Source of the DNA: Saprospiraceae bacterium | GTDB taxonomy: Bacteria; Bacteroidota; Bacteroidia; Chitinophagales; Saprospiraceae | Length of the DNA: 64,000 nt | Assembly: GCA_016714765.1 (NCBI GenBank) | Contig: JADKCF010000002.1 | Span: 1 to 64,000 of the forward strand | Direction of reading: 5' to 3' | In this document: one piece after another, positions 8,992 to 18,875 of the stretch | How the letters are laid out: each line of letters begins with the position of its first letter | How positions within the stretch are numbered: position 1 is the first letter of the stretch | Made by a program: the position numbers and the translations under genes | Notes under the pieces: generated by a model | Database searches by the model: none | What the model saw: the letters and a program-made list of their open reading frames with translations, nothing else | Told to the model about the DNA's origin: nothing

Positions 8992-9456
8992 TTAAGTCTG
9001 TAATGATTCCATAAGGTCTGATATGACATTGTCTATGGCTTCGTCTAGTAGGTCGTAGACTTCATCAAATTTATCATCATAATAGGGATCTGGAACAGCC
9101 ATGTTTCTGTTTGGATATTTATAATTAAGAATCAGTTTTACTTTGCTTCTCTGCATATCATTCTGACACAATTTCAGAATATCCTGATAATTGTAGCTGT
9201 CCATAGCCAGTATGAGGTCAAAATAATCCAGATCTTGGGATTTTATTTTTCTGGATCTTTGATTAGAAATATTTAGTCCTTTTTTGGCGCAAGTACTTAT
9301 AGCTCTTGCATCCGGGGTCTCACCATCATGCCATCCTGATGTCCCGGCTGAATCCACCAACCAGGATAGTCTTTTTTTCTTTAATTTTTGTTCCAATATG
9401 GCTTCTGCCATCGGAGATCTGCATATGTTACCTAAACAAACCATCAATATCTTCAC
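8992..9456 (-). CDS. low-molecular-weight protein-tyrosine phosphatase
   Basis: Cytoplasmic phosphatase of 154 residues. The phosphate loop C7-LGNIC-R13-S and the general acid D123 in VPDPYY are in place. In Gram-negative bacteria relatives act on tyrosine kinases of polysaccharide export, but no such kinase is near. Convergent to the OsmC gene. Confidence 0.92.
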   Translation of the reverse strand: MKILMVCLGNICRSPMAEAILEQKLKKKRLSWLVDSAGTSGWHDGETPDARAISTCAKKGLNISNQRSRKIKSQDLDYFDLILAMDSYNYQDILKLCQNDMQRSKVKLILNYKYPNRNMAVPDPYYDDKFDEVYDLLDEAIDNVISDLMESLQT

Positions 9457-9540
9457 GATTCAATTTCTTTTTAATTTTAAACGTTAAAAATATCTGTTCG
9501 TTGTACCTCTCTTATTTAAAATGAAAAATCTGTAGAAATT

Positions 9541-10058
9541 TTACATTTTATTGTATGCTTTTAGTGCTTCATTTAGAAGCTTATAGTCTATCACTCCTTT
9601 ATTGGCTACGAGGTGATCTGATATAGCCAGGGCTTTTTTGATCCTGCTGTCTGTGTTTTTTACCTTACTTATGATATAGATCAGACTTCTCTGCTTTCCT
9701 GGTGTTAGTGTATGAAAATAGTAATCTGCCTGAGGATCCTGGTCTAAAACTTCTCTGAACTCATCAGGCATGGGCATACCGTAACGTGAATTATCTTTGG
9801 TAATTACTACCGATAAATCTCCCCCGGATGGTACACCTATTTGTTTTTGCATCCCCTGGTTTAGCATGATAAACCAGGTATCTTTGTTAGGCATCAATGC
9901 ACAATGCAAAGTGGTTTTATTATTTATGGTAACAACCACTCTTCGATCCTTTCCATTCACAAAAAGCACTGCAACTTCATTGGGCACTAAAAAATGCACC
10001 CCCATAGTGAGGAGTTTTCAAACTGATTCAATATCGTGTGAAACGTTACATCCTCCAT
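9541..10058 (-). CDS. YdeI/OmpD-associated (DUF1905) protein, frameshifted near its start
   Basis: The uninterrupted frame covers 9541-10005 (154 residues, DUF1905 barrel then YdeI/bacteriocin-protection-like helical domain with the LTPGKQRS motif). The family's first strand is missing from it, yet it is encoded just upstream in another frame from an ATG at 10058 (MEDVTFHTILNQFENSSLW). Adding one base to the C5 run at 9999-10003 joins both parts and reads ENSSLWGVHFLVP, as expected. The restored start lies three bases after the malQ-type stop, so the two are co-transcribed. A sequencing slip is the simplest reading. The biochemical role of the family is unclear. Confidence 0.75.
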
Positions 10059-10061
10059 TTT

Positions 10062-12740
10062 CTAGGATTCTCGCCCACTCTTATAAACCATGTTTTTGAT
10101 CTTGGTATTGAGTTGATCAGCTTTTTGTAAATCCTCCATATTCAAATGAAACCTGTATCTCCAGTAATGTTTTGAATTACTTGGTTCATTGATCTGCTCG
10201 GAAAATGGGTCTTTTTTACGCAATGTCTCATCCATACCCACAAGGTCCTGAATGGGAAATATCGCCATCATGCTGGGTGATGACATATGATCTTCGACTA
10301 TAGCCTGTACTATTTCTGTGTTACATTCCTGAGGAGTCAGTCCATACCAATGAAGGTAATGATAATAATAATCCTTTGCGTTTTCGTGATCTGCCTGCCA
10401 CCAGCCCCGGATGGTAGACATATCGTGGCAGGAAGGACTACATACCGAAAAGTAAGGATAGGAACTCACCTGACCGAATTTATTATTTCCTTTTGGCATT
10501 CGCTGTATTTCGAGTGAGATGATGTTCAGATCTTTCATGACGCCTGGAACTGCTTTGGGTATCATACCCAGATCCTCCCCACAAATAAGCATTTCGCTGG
10601 CATCTAGTATAGCGGGTAGCTTCCAGAGTGCTTGCTGTTTCCAGTACTCATCATGCCTTGAAAAATAGTAATCATCATACAATTTGTTGAATTTTGATCT
10701 GGAATAATCATCCAAGTGTGCGTACGATGTGGTAGTGGAAAGTGTAATTCTGGGATTGAAATAATGCCCGTCAGTTCCATCTTCTACCAGGAGCAATACC
10801 TCTGTCATAAGCAGCAGCAGGTTTTTCTCATGCTTTTTGTATCTGAGGTTTTGGAATATAAAAGTGCTTATTTTCTGCTGATTATCAAAGGATGATTTAA
10901 AAATTATCTGACCATTTTGACTTTGGGAAAAAAACATGGCAAAAATATCGTCAGCGTCATTTCCGAACATTTGTATCAACATATCCCTTGTGATGTAAGG
11001 TAGCGTGTATCGTGATAAATCACCTGTGATGCCATATTGAGCAAGTTCGTCTCTGGATACAGGTAGTCTGGGATTAAACATACCCAGGGTGCCTTCTACC
11101 TGATTGGTTGGAATCTGCCAGATTCTGAAAAACCCAAGAATATGATCTATCCTTAAGGCATCAAAATGTCGGTTGAGTTGCTGCATGCGTTTACGCCACC
11201 AGGCAAAACCGTCCTTTGCCATTTCATTCCAGTTATACGTGGGAAATCCCCAGTTTTGTCCCAGTACTGCATAGTCGTCAGGAGGAGCACCGGCTTGTTC
11301 GTTCATATTGTATAATTGTGGTGCTACCCAAGCATCACAACTGTAACGGTATATGCCAATAGGCAGGTCACCTTTCAATACCACACCTTTGGTTCGTGCA
11401 TAATCTTTGGCTTGGGTAAGTTGCTTATCTGCGTAATACTGGACAAAATAATAAAACTCGATGTCCCTGATATGATGGTAAGTAGGAGACAGCAGCTCTT
11501 CTTCTACTTTGGATGAATAGACAGCGTATTCCGGCCAGTTATTAAAATTGCAGGTTTTGTATTTATCTCTAAGATGACAAAAAGCAGCATAAGGTCTGAG
11601 CCAGTCGGCATTCAGGCTGATAAAAGACCGGGCATCGCTGTCTTTGCTGAAACGCTCATACTCCTGGTCGAAAAGAAGATGTAGAAATTTAAATTTATAC
11701 TCCAGCACTTTTTCAAAATCAACTTGTTCCAGTTCATTGACTTCTTTAAATGCCGTATTAAAAGCTTTCTGGTCATCTTTGTTTTTGAAAGCTGCTATAC
11801 TTTGCAAGTGAATATATAGAGGGTGCAATGCAAAAACCGAAATGGCAGCATACGGATAGCTATCCTGCCAGGTTTTGTTGGCAATAGTATCATTGACCGG
11901 TAGTATTTGTATGATGTTCATGCCTATCTGATGGGCCCAGTCTGTCATTGCTTGCAGATCTGAAAACTCCCCGATGCCCATTCCCTGCTTGCTGCGCATT
12001 GAAAAAACAGGTATGGCTACTCCGGCACCCCGCCATTTGACATCCTTAAACCTGAAATTTTCGTCCGTTTGGATGATATGGTTTCCTTTTTGCTTTGGAA
12101 GCACAAAGTGAGCAATACGGTTGGCCCCATCCTCCCAGACTTTTACATCTCCGGTGTCCTGGTCACAGATGACATATTTGTATTCTATATGAAGATCGGT
12201 TCCTGAAAATTGAATAGATGATGTCCACAAAGGAAAATCTGCATCCTCCATTATCAATGGTTTTTTCCACTCACCCAGTTCTTTGATATTTCCCAAGATA
12301 CCAAATTTAAGATGCGGCTGGATACAGGCTGAGGTTAGCCTAAAAGTAACTTTGTTTTTGATTGTGGATTTTAACTCCCCATATTTATGTGTGTCTGATG
12401 TATGGCGTCTGAATATTGATTTTGTAAACGCGGTAGATAAAAATGCATTTTCCTGATTTGCTCTAGGTCTCCATTTATCTTCAGCAAAAACATCCTGAAA
12501 ATCTAAAGGTATCCATCTGAGTTTTCCCCATTCAGATAAGATAATCTGATCGTTTTTGAGTAAAATATATTTGTAGAAAATGCTTTCAGCCTCTTTAAAC
12601 TGAACAGAGCCGGTCCAGTTTTCACCATCATAGGTTTGTAGTAAAATTCTTTTGTTTTCTTTTTCATTTTCGGAATTAAATTGAATTCCTATCTGCTCTC
12701 CGAATGCAGTCTTGTAATGAATATGAAAATGTACGTACAT
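10062..12740 (-). CDS. malQ: 4-alpha-glucanotransferase, DPE2 type
   Basis: An amylomaltase (GH77) that moves glucan chains between maltose and acceptor glucans. The protein has 892 residues, with two N-terminal starch-binding CBM20-like domains (about 1-105 and 125-230) and a GH77 barrel, the arrangement of plant DPE2 and some Bacteroidota enzymes. Catalytic blocks are LRIDHILGFFRIW (nucleophile Asp), CGEDLGMIP (acid/base Glu) and HDMSTIRGWW (third acid). The ATG at 12740 is preferred to a TTG at 12761. No signal peptide, hence cytoplasmic. It is followed by the YdeI-like gene. Confidence 0.93.
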   Translation of the reverse strand: MYVHFHIHYKTAFGEQIGIQFNSENEKENKRILLQTYDGENWTGSVQFKEAESIFYKYILLKNDQIILSEWGKLRWIPLDFQDVFAEDKWRPRANQENAFLSTAFTKSIFRRHTSDTHKYGELKSTIKNKVTFRLTSACIQPHLKFGILGNIKELGEWKKPLIMEDADFPLWTSSIQFSGTDLHIEYKYVICDQDTGDVKVWEDGANRIAHFVLPKQKGNHIIQTDENFRFKDVKWRGAGVAIPVFSMRSKQGMGIGEFSDLQAMTDWAHQIGMNIIQILPVNDTIANKTWQDSYPYAAISVFALHPLYIHLQSIAAFKNKDDQKAFNTAFKEVNELEQVDFEKVLEYKFKFLHLLFDQEYERFSKDSDARSFISLNADWLRPYAAFCHLRDKYKTCNFNNWPEYAVYSSKVEEELLSPTYHHIRDIEFYYFVQYYADKQLTQAKDYARTKGVVLKGDLPIGIYRYSCDAWVAPQLYNMNEQAGAPPDDYAVLGQNWGFPTYNWNEMAKDGFAWWRKRMQQLNRHFDALRIDHILGFFRIWQIPTNQVEGTLGMFNPRLPVSRDELAQYGITGDLSRYTLPYITRDMLIQMFGNDADDIFAMFFSQSQNGQIIFKSSFDNQQKISTFIFQNLRYKKHEKNLLLLMTEVLLLVEDGTDGHYFNPRITLSTTTSYAHLDDYSRSKFNKLYDDYYFSRHDEYWKQQALWKLPAILDASEMLICGEDLGMIPKAVPGVMKDLNIISLEIQRMPKGNNKFGQVSSYPYFSVCSPSCHDMSTIRGWWQADHENAKDYYYHYLHWYGLTPQECNTEIVQAIVEDHMSSPSMMAIFPIQDLVGMDETLRKKDPFSEQINEPSNSKHYWRYRFHLNMEDLQKADQLNTKIKNMVYKSGRES

Positions 12741-12764
12741 AATATAGTGTTGATGAGCCAAGTT

Positions 12765-12810
12765 ACTAATATAAGACCACTCAACCAGAGTTCAGTGGCC
12801 CTATATTAGT
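12765..12810. terminator. long hairpin between the DUF937 gene and malQ
   Basis: Arms ACTAATATAAGACCACT (12765-12781) and AGTGGCCCTATATTAGT (12794-12810) pair at 15 of 17 positions around a 12-base loop. It lies after the DUF937 stop on the minus strand and before malQ, so it probably ends the DUF937 transcript. It lacks a good T run, so processing or a regulatory role is possible. Confidence 0.55.
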
Positions 12811-12831
12811 GGCAAATATACACTAAGTACT

Positions 12832-13474
12832 TTATTTTCCTCCTAAAATCTTACCAAAAATAGATTTGAACCCCATTTCAGCGAGGTCATCTACCATGCT
12901 GCCATCACCATCACTGTCAAGCATTTTTGAAAAAAGATTTTGATTGGACGGCTGCTGGTTGACCGTTTTAGTTGCTCCTGATAAAAGATCCAGTAAGCCT
13001 CCTCCCTGAGTCGCCTGTGGCTGTTGTACTGCTTGTGGCTGTTGAGCTGCTTTTGCTTTACCGAGATATCCAAGCACTATCGGTGCCAATGTGGCCATAA
13101 GTTGTGCAATTTTTTCGGCATCGATTCCACTGGCACGGGATATTGTTTCAGCTGCAACATTTTGCTGACTTCCTAAAAGATGGTTTAAAATTCCTGCTCC
13201 ATTGGTTGTATTTGGATTTTGTGGCTTTACTGTGCCGCTCAAAACCCGCCAAATCATTGAGGATACTTCCATCATGGTCTCTGTCCAATGCTGACAACAG
13301 AGAGTTTTGACCCTCCGGCGTTGCAGCATTGTGAGAAACCGCATTTAGCAAAGTTGCGAAAACACCGTCTACAGCAGTGTTTGTTTGTTGGCTGTCACCC
13401 AAACCTAATTGTTTGCCAACCTGATTGATAATCACATCCTTCAGTGGTCCTTGTAATAAATCAGTAATATCCAT
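12832..13474 (-). pseudogene. DUF937 family protein, frameshifted
   Basis: Starting at ATG 13474 the frame reads a DUF937 N-terminus (MDITDLLQGPLKDVI) up to DRDHDGSILNDLAG, then loses the family. The second half continues in another frame (SGTVKPQNPNTTNGAGILNHLLG onward) to the stop at 12832 and ends with a Gln/Ala-rich linker and a second DGDGSMVDDLAEMG block. The break falls at the short runs AAAACCC at 13241-13247; a one- or two-base change there restores DLAG(F)LSGT. The protein is helical, of unknown function, and contains two EF-hand-like D-x-D-x-D-G-S loops. Probably intact in the organism. Confidence 0.78.
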
Positions 13475-13615
13475 TTTTATTTATTTTTTATATTAATCGA
13501 AAATCCGACATCTCTCTAAACAATAATTTTAGAAAATAATTCATTTAATCTTTACTTTTTTGAATACTCTGAATTTCGGAATGGTATTTGTATTGATAAA
13601 TTATAATATTTTATA

Positions 13616-14775
13616 ATGTATATGATACGCTTATTTACGCTAAAGTGTTTGCTTTTTATGATTTTTATATGTTTTAGTTTTACGTCTAAAGCAAATAAAA
13701 AAATAACAGAGCAATATATTTCAATGTACAAAAACATTGCTATTGTCGAAATGCGTCGCACTGGCATACCGGCGAGTATCAAAATAGCACAGGGGATGCT
13801 CGAGTCAGATCTGGGCAGAAGTCCTCTTGCATTTGAAGCCAATAATCATTTTGGAATCAAATGTGGTAAGGACTGGTACGGAGACATTTATTATAAACAT
13901 GACGATGACACTGACAGTACCGGAGCCGTCATCGAAAGTTGTTTTAGGGCCTATAAAATGCAGAAGCCTCATATATGGCACATTCTGATTTCCTACTCAA
14001 CCCCTCTAAGAAGTCAAGATATGGTTTTTTGTTCGAACTGAATACCACTGATTATACCGGATGGGCCAATGGTCTGAAATTTTCGGGTTATGCAACAGAT
14101 CCTTCATATCCTCAAAAGCTGATTAAACTAATAGAAACTTATCAATTGTATAATTATGATGAGCCCATCCATCATGCAAAACGGAATGACGAAGTTATTA
14201 TAGTTCAAAACACAGATAATAACAGAAAGTCCGAAACATCTGCTTCAGCCCCCAATAATACAAGACCAACCGAAACAGTAGCTCATAAAAAGAACACAAC
14301 TATTATTGGTACCACTTCTACAACAATTCCAGAAAAACGGACTGCAAGGTATGTAGTAACCAAAATGAATGAAGTGCCTTTTGTCTTGGCTACCGGCGGA
14401 GAGTCGATTAAAGTTTTGGCTAACAAAACCGGTAAGGATGTATTTGAAATTCTTGAGTATAATGAAGGAATAAGTAGTCAGGATCAACTCCTGAAAATCA
14501 ATGATATCATTTATCTGGCTAAAAAGAAAAAAACCTTCAACGATCCTGCTAAAGCTTATCATGTTGTTTCGGGAGAGGAGTCCATGTATGACATCTCCCA
14601 AAAATACGGAATAAGACTGGAAAGCCTGCTGGCAAAAAATAATCTGTTGCCTGGAGCATTGCCACAGAAAGGCGAGAAAATAAGCCTGCATAAAAACGTT
14701 TCTAAAAAAGATACCCCCAAACATTCATATCAGGAAAAGTTTGACTCTTATGTAGACTTGGGAGGATTAAAGTAA
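13616..14775 (+). pseudogene. glucosaminidase (GH73, FlgJ-like) with two LysM domains, frameshifted
   Basis: A secreted cell-wall hydrolase. Parts: signal peptide (residues 1-26, ending FTSKA), GH73 N-acetylglucosaminidase domain with catalytic Glu in QGMLESDLG, then two LysM peptidoglycan-binding repeats (about 14346-14530 and 14551-14700). The frame breaks at the A4 run 13955-13958. One extra A gives FRAYKNAEASYMAHSDFLL, which aligns without gaps to FRAYDSDIDSYIDRSNFLM of the paralogue at 18214. The two fragments (13616-14041 and 13975-14775) are thus one gene, most likely intact in the cell. Confidence 0.85.
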
Positions 14776-14776
14776 T

Positions 14777-15493
14777 ATGGAGCAGGAACATATAAGTCTA
14801 AATAAATACATCAGCGATACAGGACTTTGCTCGCGAAGAGAAGCAGATAAACTTATAGAAGCAGGTCGAGTCAGGATTAATGACAACATTTCTAAAAAAG
14901 GAAACAGGGTAAGTCCCGGAGATATGGTTTACCTGGACGACAAACTCATTTCAAAATCTACAGTTCCTGTCTATATAGCATTTCATAAGCCTGTCGGTGT
15001 AGTATGTACCACGGATAACCGCGAACCAGACAACATCATTGATCATCTGGGGTACAAAGAAAGAATATTTCCTATTGGTAGGCTTGATAAAATGTCACAA
15101 GGTCTTATCCTACTGACAAACGATGGTGATATCGTCAATAAAATCCTCAGGGCTGGCAATTATCACGAAAAAGAATACATCGTCACTGTCAACAAACCAA
15201 TAGATCATACATTTATAAAAACAATGGCGTCAGGAGTACCTGTATTGGATACTGTTACCCGCCCTTGTAAAATCAAAAAAATCGATGATTTTACATTTAA
15301 TATCATTCTGACCCAAGGACTCAACAGGCAGATCCGCCGTATGTGCGAGTATCTGGGGTATCATGTAAAAAGTTTGACAAGGACCAGAATAATGGATGTA
15401 ACACTGGACGGAATTATCTATGACTCTTGGCGATATCTCACCGAGGCAGAGGTCACATGGCTAATGGAATTAGTAAAAAATTCAAGAAAGTAA
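14777..15493 (+). CDS. rluF: 23S rRNA pseudouridine synthase RluF
   Basis: Converts a specific uridine of 23S rRNA (U2604 in E. coli) to pseudouridine. The 238-residue protein has an N-terminal S4 RNA-binding domain (about 6-60) and an RsuA-type catalytic domain with D104 in GRLDKMSQG. The blocks RAGNYHEKEYIVTVNKP and LNRQIRRMCEYLGY follow E. coli RluF closely, which separates it from RluB/E. It starts two bases after the glucosaminidase stop, so the two are co-transcribed. Confidence 0.92.
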   Translation: MEQEHISLNKYISDTGLCSRREADKLIEAGRVRINDNISKKGNRVSPGDMVYLDDKLISKSTVPVYIAFHKPVGVVCTTDNREPDNIIDHLGYKERIFPIGRLDKMSQGLILLTNDGDIVNKILRAGNYHEKEYIVTVNKPIDHTFIKTMASGVPVLDTVTRPCKIKKIDDFTFNIILTQGLNRQIRRMCEYLGYHVKSLTRTRIMDVTLDGIIYDSWRYLTEAEVTWLMELVKNSRK

Positions 15494-15497
15494 CTTT

Positions 15498-15866
15498 TCA
15501 TTTTTTGAAAATAAAATATACTGCCAGCACCAGAAAACCAAATCCTATGAGGTGGTTAGTCCTTAATGTCTCAGTCTTAAATGCAAAAATAGTAAACCCT
15601 GTAAACACAATAAGTGTAATAACCTCTTGCAATACTTTGAGTTGCCACAAGTTAAAAGGACCTCCATTTCCAGAGAAACCGTATTTGTTGGCCGGCACCT
15701 GAAAACAATATTCTAAAAAAGCTAATCCCCAGCTGATAAGTATAACAGAAAAAAGTCCAAGTTTGGAAGACCATTTCCACTCTGCAAACTTCAGATGACC
15801 ATACCAGGCCAAAGTCATAAAAATGTTGGAAATAATTAAAAGTCCTATGGTATAAAATTGTTTCAT
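15498..15866 (-). CDS. DUF486 small membrane protein (DMT superfamily)
   Basis: A 122-residue inner-membrane protein with four predicted helices and the DUF486 hallmark FQVPANKYG. The fold is related to drug/metabolite transporters; the substrate is unknown. Its start overlaps the stop of the alkA-type gene by four bases (15863-15866), showing one operon. Convergent with rluF. Confidence 0.85.
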   Translation of the reverse strand: MKQFYTIGLLIISNIFMTLAWYGHLKFAEWKWSSKLGLFSVILISWGLAFLEYCFQVPANKYGFSGNGGPFNLWQLKVLQEVITLIVFTGFTIFAFKTETLRTNHLIGFGFLVLAVYFIFKK

Positions 15867-16498
15867 TCCTCTTTATTAATGTTAAATTGTGTGTCTTTGG
15901 CTGCCCACAAATATCTGCATGCGTAGGTTCTGTATGGACGCCATTTTTCAGCAATTTCGGTCAAATCAGATATCAGCTGTTTTTTTTCAGACCTTACATC
16001 ATACAGTGAAATCATATGATTACGTATGATAAGATCATCCAATGGAAGTACATCCTCTCTATACAGAGAAAACATCAAAATCATTTCGACAGTCCACTTA
16101 CCGACCCCTTTTATTTTAGTAAGCTCATGGATTATATCTTCATCAGACCATTTATTCCAATCGGTTTCATATAGTCTATACTCGTCAAAGTGCCGGACTA
16201 CATTCTGAATATACCCTGCTTTTTGGTACGAAAGCCCAAGTGATCTCAATTCGTCTAAAGTCTTGTTCAATATCTGTGCAGAAATGTTTTCATTTTTTTC
16301 AAAAGCATTTAAAAACCTTTTATAAATTGTGGCTGCAGCCGTCGTGGATAATTGCTGAGAAACAATGGATCTTATCAAATCGTCAAAAACCGCTATCGGT
16401 TGTTTATGGATATGTAATGGGCAGTAATCTATTAAAATACTAATTTTTTCATCTTTTTTTAAATGACTGATGATATCAGGTCTTATATTTGTCTTCAT
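15863..16498 (-). CDS. DNA-3-methyladenine glycosylase II family (AlkA-like)
   Basis: Base-excision repair glycosylase of the HhH-GPD superfamily (211 residues) that removes alkylated bases. The helix-hairpin-helix is LTKIKGVGKWTVEMILMF (about 126-143), followed by the catalytic aspartate in VLPLDDL (D154/D155). It lacks the N-terminal TATA-box-like domain of E. coli AlkA, as do many short bacterial relatives. Confidence 0.88.
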   Translation of the reverse strand: MKTNIRPDIISHLKKDEKISILIDYCPLHIHKQPIAVFDDLIRSIVSQQLSTTAAATIYKRFLNAFEKNENISAQILNKTLDELRSLGLSYQKAGYIQNVVRHFDEYRLYETDWNKWSDEDIIHELTKIKGVGKWTVEMILMFSLYREDVLPLDDLIIRNHMISLYDVRSEKKQLISDLTEIAEKWRPYRTYACRYLWAAKDTQFNINKEE

Positions 16499-16542
16499 TT
16501 TATAAATTCTGTCTTGCGTTCAATCTGTAAAAGTATTAAAAT

Positions 16543-18150
16543 ATGAAAAACATTGAGCTTTCATTGGTTTTCTTTTTATTCCTGTATCCTGCGGTTTCGG
16601 TAGCACAAACTTTTAATGTCTCCCCAAAATCAAAAGTAGGTGGCATGCCGGGCAATGAGTATAATGATATCTGGGGCTATGTCGACAATACAGGAAAAGA
16701 GTATGCTGTCATCGGCAGTACTCAGGCTATTAATATTTTTGAGGTGACAGACTGCTCTAATCCTGTCCTTAAACTTTCATATGTAGATGGCGCTAATGCA
16801 ATTTGGCGGGATTTTAAAACGTATCAAAATTATCTATATGCTGTTTGTGATCAAACTTCAGGATGGCCATGTGCTGAAGGCCTTGAGATCATTAACCTGA
16901 CCAATTATTCCTATACTCAGAATACATCTGATTTTACAAGAGCTCATAATATTTTTGTCGATGAACCAAACGGAAGATTGTATGTCGTAGGCTCAAATGC
17001 TGCCAACGGAGAGATGACCATCTATACTCTGGATATCGAAATAGTAAATGGTGTAACTTACAATGGTACAGCTGCAAATCCTGTTTTGCTCAAGAAGTTT
17101 TCTACCAGTTACATTCATGACATATATGTGAAAAACAACATCGCCTACGCGTCCCACGGTTATGATGGATATAAAATCTGGGACGTCAACAATCCCCAAA
17201 ATATTTTTCTGCTGGCTTCCAACGAAGATGCAAGCGGATATAATCACAGTAGCTGGCTGACAAATAACGGACAGTATGCTTATGCAGCAGAAGAAGTGCC
17301 TCGTGGCAAGCCGATCAAACTGTATCAAATCACAGGAAGCGGAACAGGCACATCCATTAATCTTGTGTCATCCTTTAAGGAGCCGCTGGAATCACCTTCC
17401 TTCTCCAATAACAGACCCCACAATCCATTTATCAAAGGTGATACTATGTTTATTTCTTATTATGAAGACGGCGTTCAGGTTTTTGATATTTCTAACCCTG
17501 TCTTACCAAAAAGGATTGCCTATTATGATACCTATACTTTACAAAACGGCCTGGGATATAGTGAGCCTGCGCATGATTGGAAAGGTCCATGGGGCGTTTA
17601 TCCCTTTCTTCCATCCGGTTGCATTCTCGCATCTGATATCACACAGGGTATGTTTACTTTTAAAGTTACACTGCCAGTAAGTGATGGAGTCAATCCCGGA
17701 AAAGTGACCTTGTCCAAAAACGCAGATATTTTATTTACATCCAGTAACAAAGGTGTAGTACTGAGATCTAACAAAGGAAATTGTTTCAGGATCGTAGTAA
17801 ATTCGTCCGGGACTATTTCCACACAACAAATAATCTGTCATGTCAATGGAGAAAATGTAACAAAACTTTACAACAACGATCTTGCATTTAATCAACACGA
17901 ATATGGTATCATTCTCATGAATCCTTCAGGTGATTGTAACAGATTAAAGGTGTCTAAAACCGGAACACTTTATACAGAAAGCACCACCTGTACCGACAAT
18001 TCGCAGCAAATAAAAATTATTAACGGAGACTTCATCATTGAAACCTACACCAAAGGAATCATTATGAAGGATAATAATGGCTTCTGTCATCGGATCACAG
18101 TCAGCGATTCAGGTATCTTACAAAATACAACACTGAATTCTTGTCCTTAA
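16543..18150 (+). CDS. secreted LVIVD/choice-of-anchor-B protein with a C-terminal triple repeat
   Basis: A 535-residue exported protein. A signal peptide (1-21, ending SVAQ) is followed by a beta-propeller built from LVIVD-like repeats (about 30-375; for example INIFEVTDCSNP and VQVFDISNPVLPK). Three C-terminal repeats of about 42 residues (about 390-432, 442-483 and 492-534) share a G-[IV]-[IV]-[LM]-x4-G-x-C-x-R-[IL]-x-V-x-x-[ST]-G pattern, with a second Cys closing each unit. I do not recognise the repeat. It takes the place where type IX secretion sorting domains usually sit. Substrate and role are unknown. Confidence 0.8.
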   Translation: MKNIELSLVFFLFLYPAVSVAQTFNVSPKSKVGGMPGNEYNDIWGYVDNTGKEYAVIGSTQAINIFEVTDCSNPVLKLSYVDGANAIWRDFKTYQNYLYAVCDQTSGWPCAEGLEIINLTNYSYTQNTSDFTRAHNIFVDEPNGRLYVVGSNAANGEMTIYTLDIEIVNGVTYNGTAANPVLLKKFSTSYIHDIYVKNNIAYASHGYDGYKIWDVNNPQNIFLLASNEDASGYNHSSWLTNNGQYAYAAEEVPRGKPIKLYQITGSGTGTSINLVSSFKEPLESPSFSNNRPHNPFIKGDTMFISYYEDGVQVFDISNPVLPKRIAYYDTYTLQNGLGYSEPAHDWKGPWGVYPFLPSGCILASDITQGMFTFKVTLPVSDGVNPGKVTLSKNADILFTSSNKGVVLRSNKGNCFRIVVNSSGTISTQQIICHVNGENVTKLYNNDLAFNQHEYGIILMNPSGDCNRLKVSKTGTLYTESTTCTDNSQQIKIINGDFIIETYTKGIIMKDNNGFCHRITVSDSGILQNTTLNSCP

Positions 18151-18179
18151 AACTGAAAAGTCGCATCTTTGGCACGGGT

Positions 18180-18209
18180 TTTGAATCCTTATAAATAGTA
18201 ATATTTTTG
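18180..18209 (+). promoter_or_regulatory. Bacteroidota promoter for the glucosaminidase gene
   Basis: TTTG at 18180-18183 and TATTTTTG at 18202-18209 with an 18-base spacer fit the -33/-7 consensus. The ATG follows only four bases later at 18214, so the message may be nearly leaderless. Confidence 0.5.
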
Positions 18210-18213
18210 CAAC

Positions 18214-18777
18214 ATGTCTTTTATTAGAGTATTCCTGCTTTTTATAAGCATAGGGTTGTTATCTTCCTTTGATTTTAATCCAGAAATAGCCGCATCTGAA
18301 TATATAGAAGCATACAAAGATCTCGCTGTAGTAGAGATGTACCGCACTGGTATTCCTGCCAGTATCACTCTGGCACAAGGACTCCACGAATCCAATTACG
18401 GGACGAGTAAACTGGCTACAGAAGCTAATAATCACTTTGGAATCAAATGTAAAAGCTATTGGACAGGTAAAACTTATTATCACAAAGATGATGATTATAA
18501 TACCAAAGGTCAAATCACAGAATCTTGTTTTCGAGCTTATGACTCTGATATAGATTCTTATATAGACAGATCCAATTTTTTGATGCAAACAGAGAGGTAC
18601 ATCCCTCTTTTCAGTTTTGATAAAAAAGATTTCACATCCTGGGCATACGGTCTGAAGTATTGCGGTTATGCTACCGACGATACGTATACCCAAAAATTGA
18701 TAAGTAAAATAGAAAAATATCAACTCCACCAATTTGATAGTTCTGAAGACCCCTTCAGACAGTTGATAAAGCATTGA
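18214..18777 (+). CDS. secreted glucosaminidase (GH73, FlgJ-like)
   Basis: Peptidoglycan hydrolase of 187 residues: a short signal peptide (about 1-27) and one GH73 domain with the catalytic Glu in QGLHESNYG and the EANNHFGIKCKSYW block. It is a paralogue of the gene at 13616, but without LysM domains. It serves as the reference that reveals the frameshift in that gene. Confidence 0.9.
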   Translation: MSFIRVFLLFISIGLLSSFDFNPEIAASEYIEAYKDLAVVEMYRTGIPASITLAQGLHESNYGTSKLATEANNHFGIKCKSYWTGKTYYHKDDDYNTKGQITESCFRAYDSDIDSYIDRSNFLMQTERYIPLFSFDKKDFTSWAYGLKYCGYATDDTYTQKLISKIEKYQLHQFDSSEDPFRQLIKH

Positions 18778-18845
18778 TTTCTATTCTGCAGAGCTTATAG
18801 TCCTGATATATGTCATTTATTGTATATTTAATGAATTAAATTTTA

Positions 18846-18853
18846 TACCTTTG
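18846..18853 (+). promoter_or_regulatory. -7 promoter element of the pnt operon (TACCTTTG)
   Basis: TACCTTTG matches TAnnTTTG and lies 22 bases before the pntA1 ATG at 18876. A TTG at 18820-18822 may be the -33 element. Confidence 0.5.
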
Positions 18854-18875
18854 CAACTATAATTCATTGCGAAAA

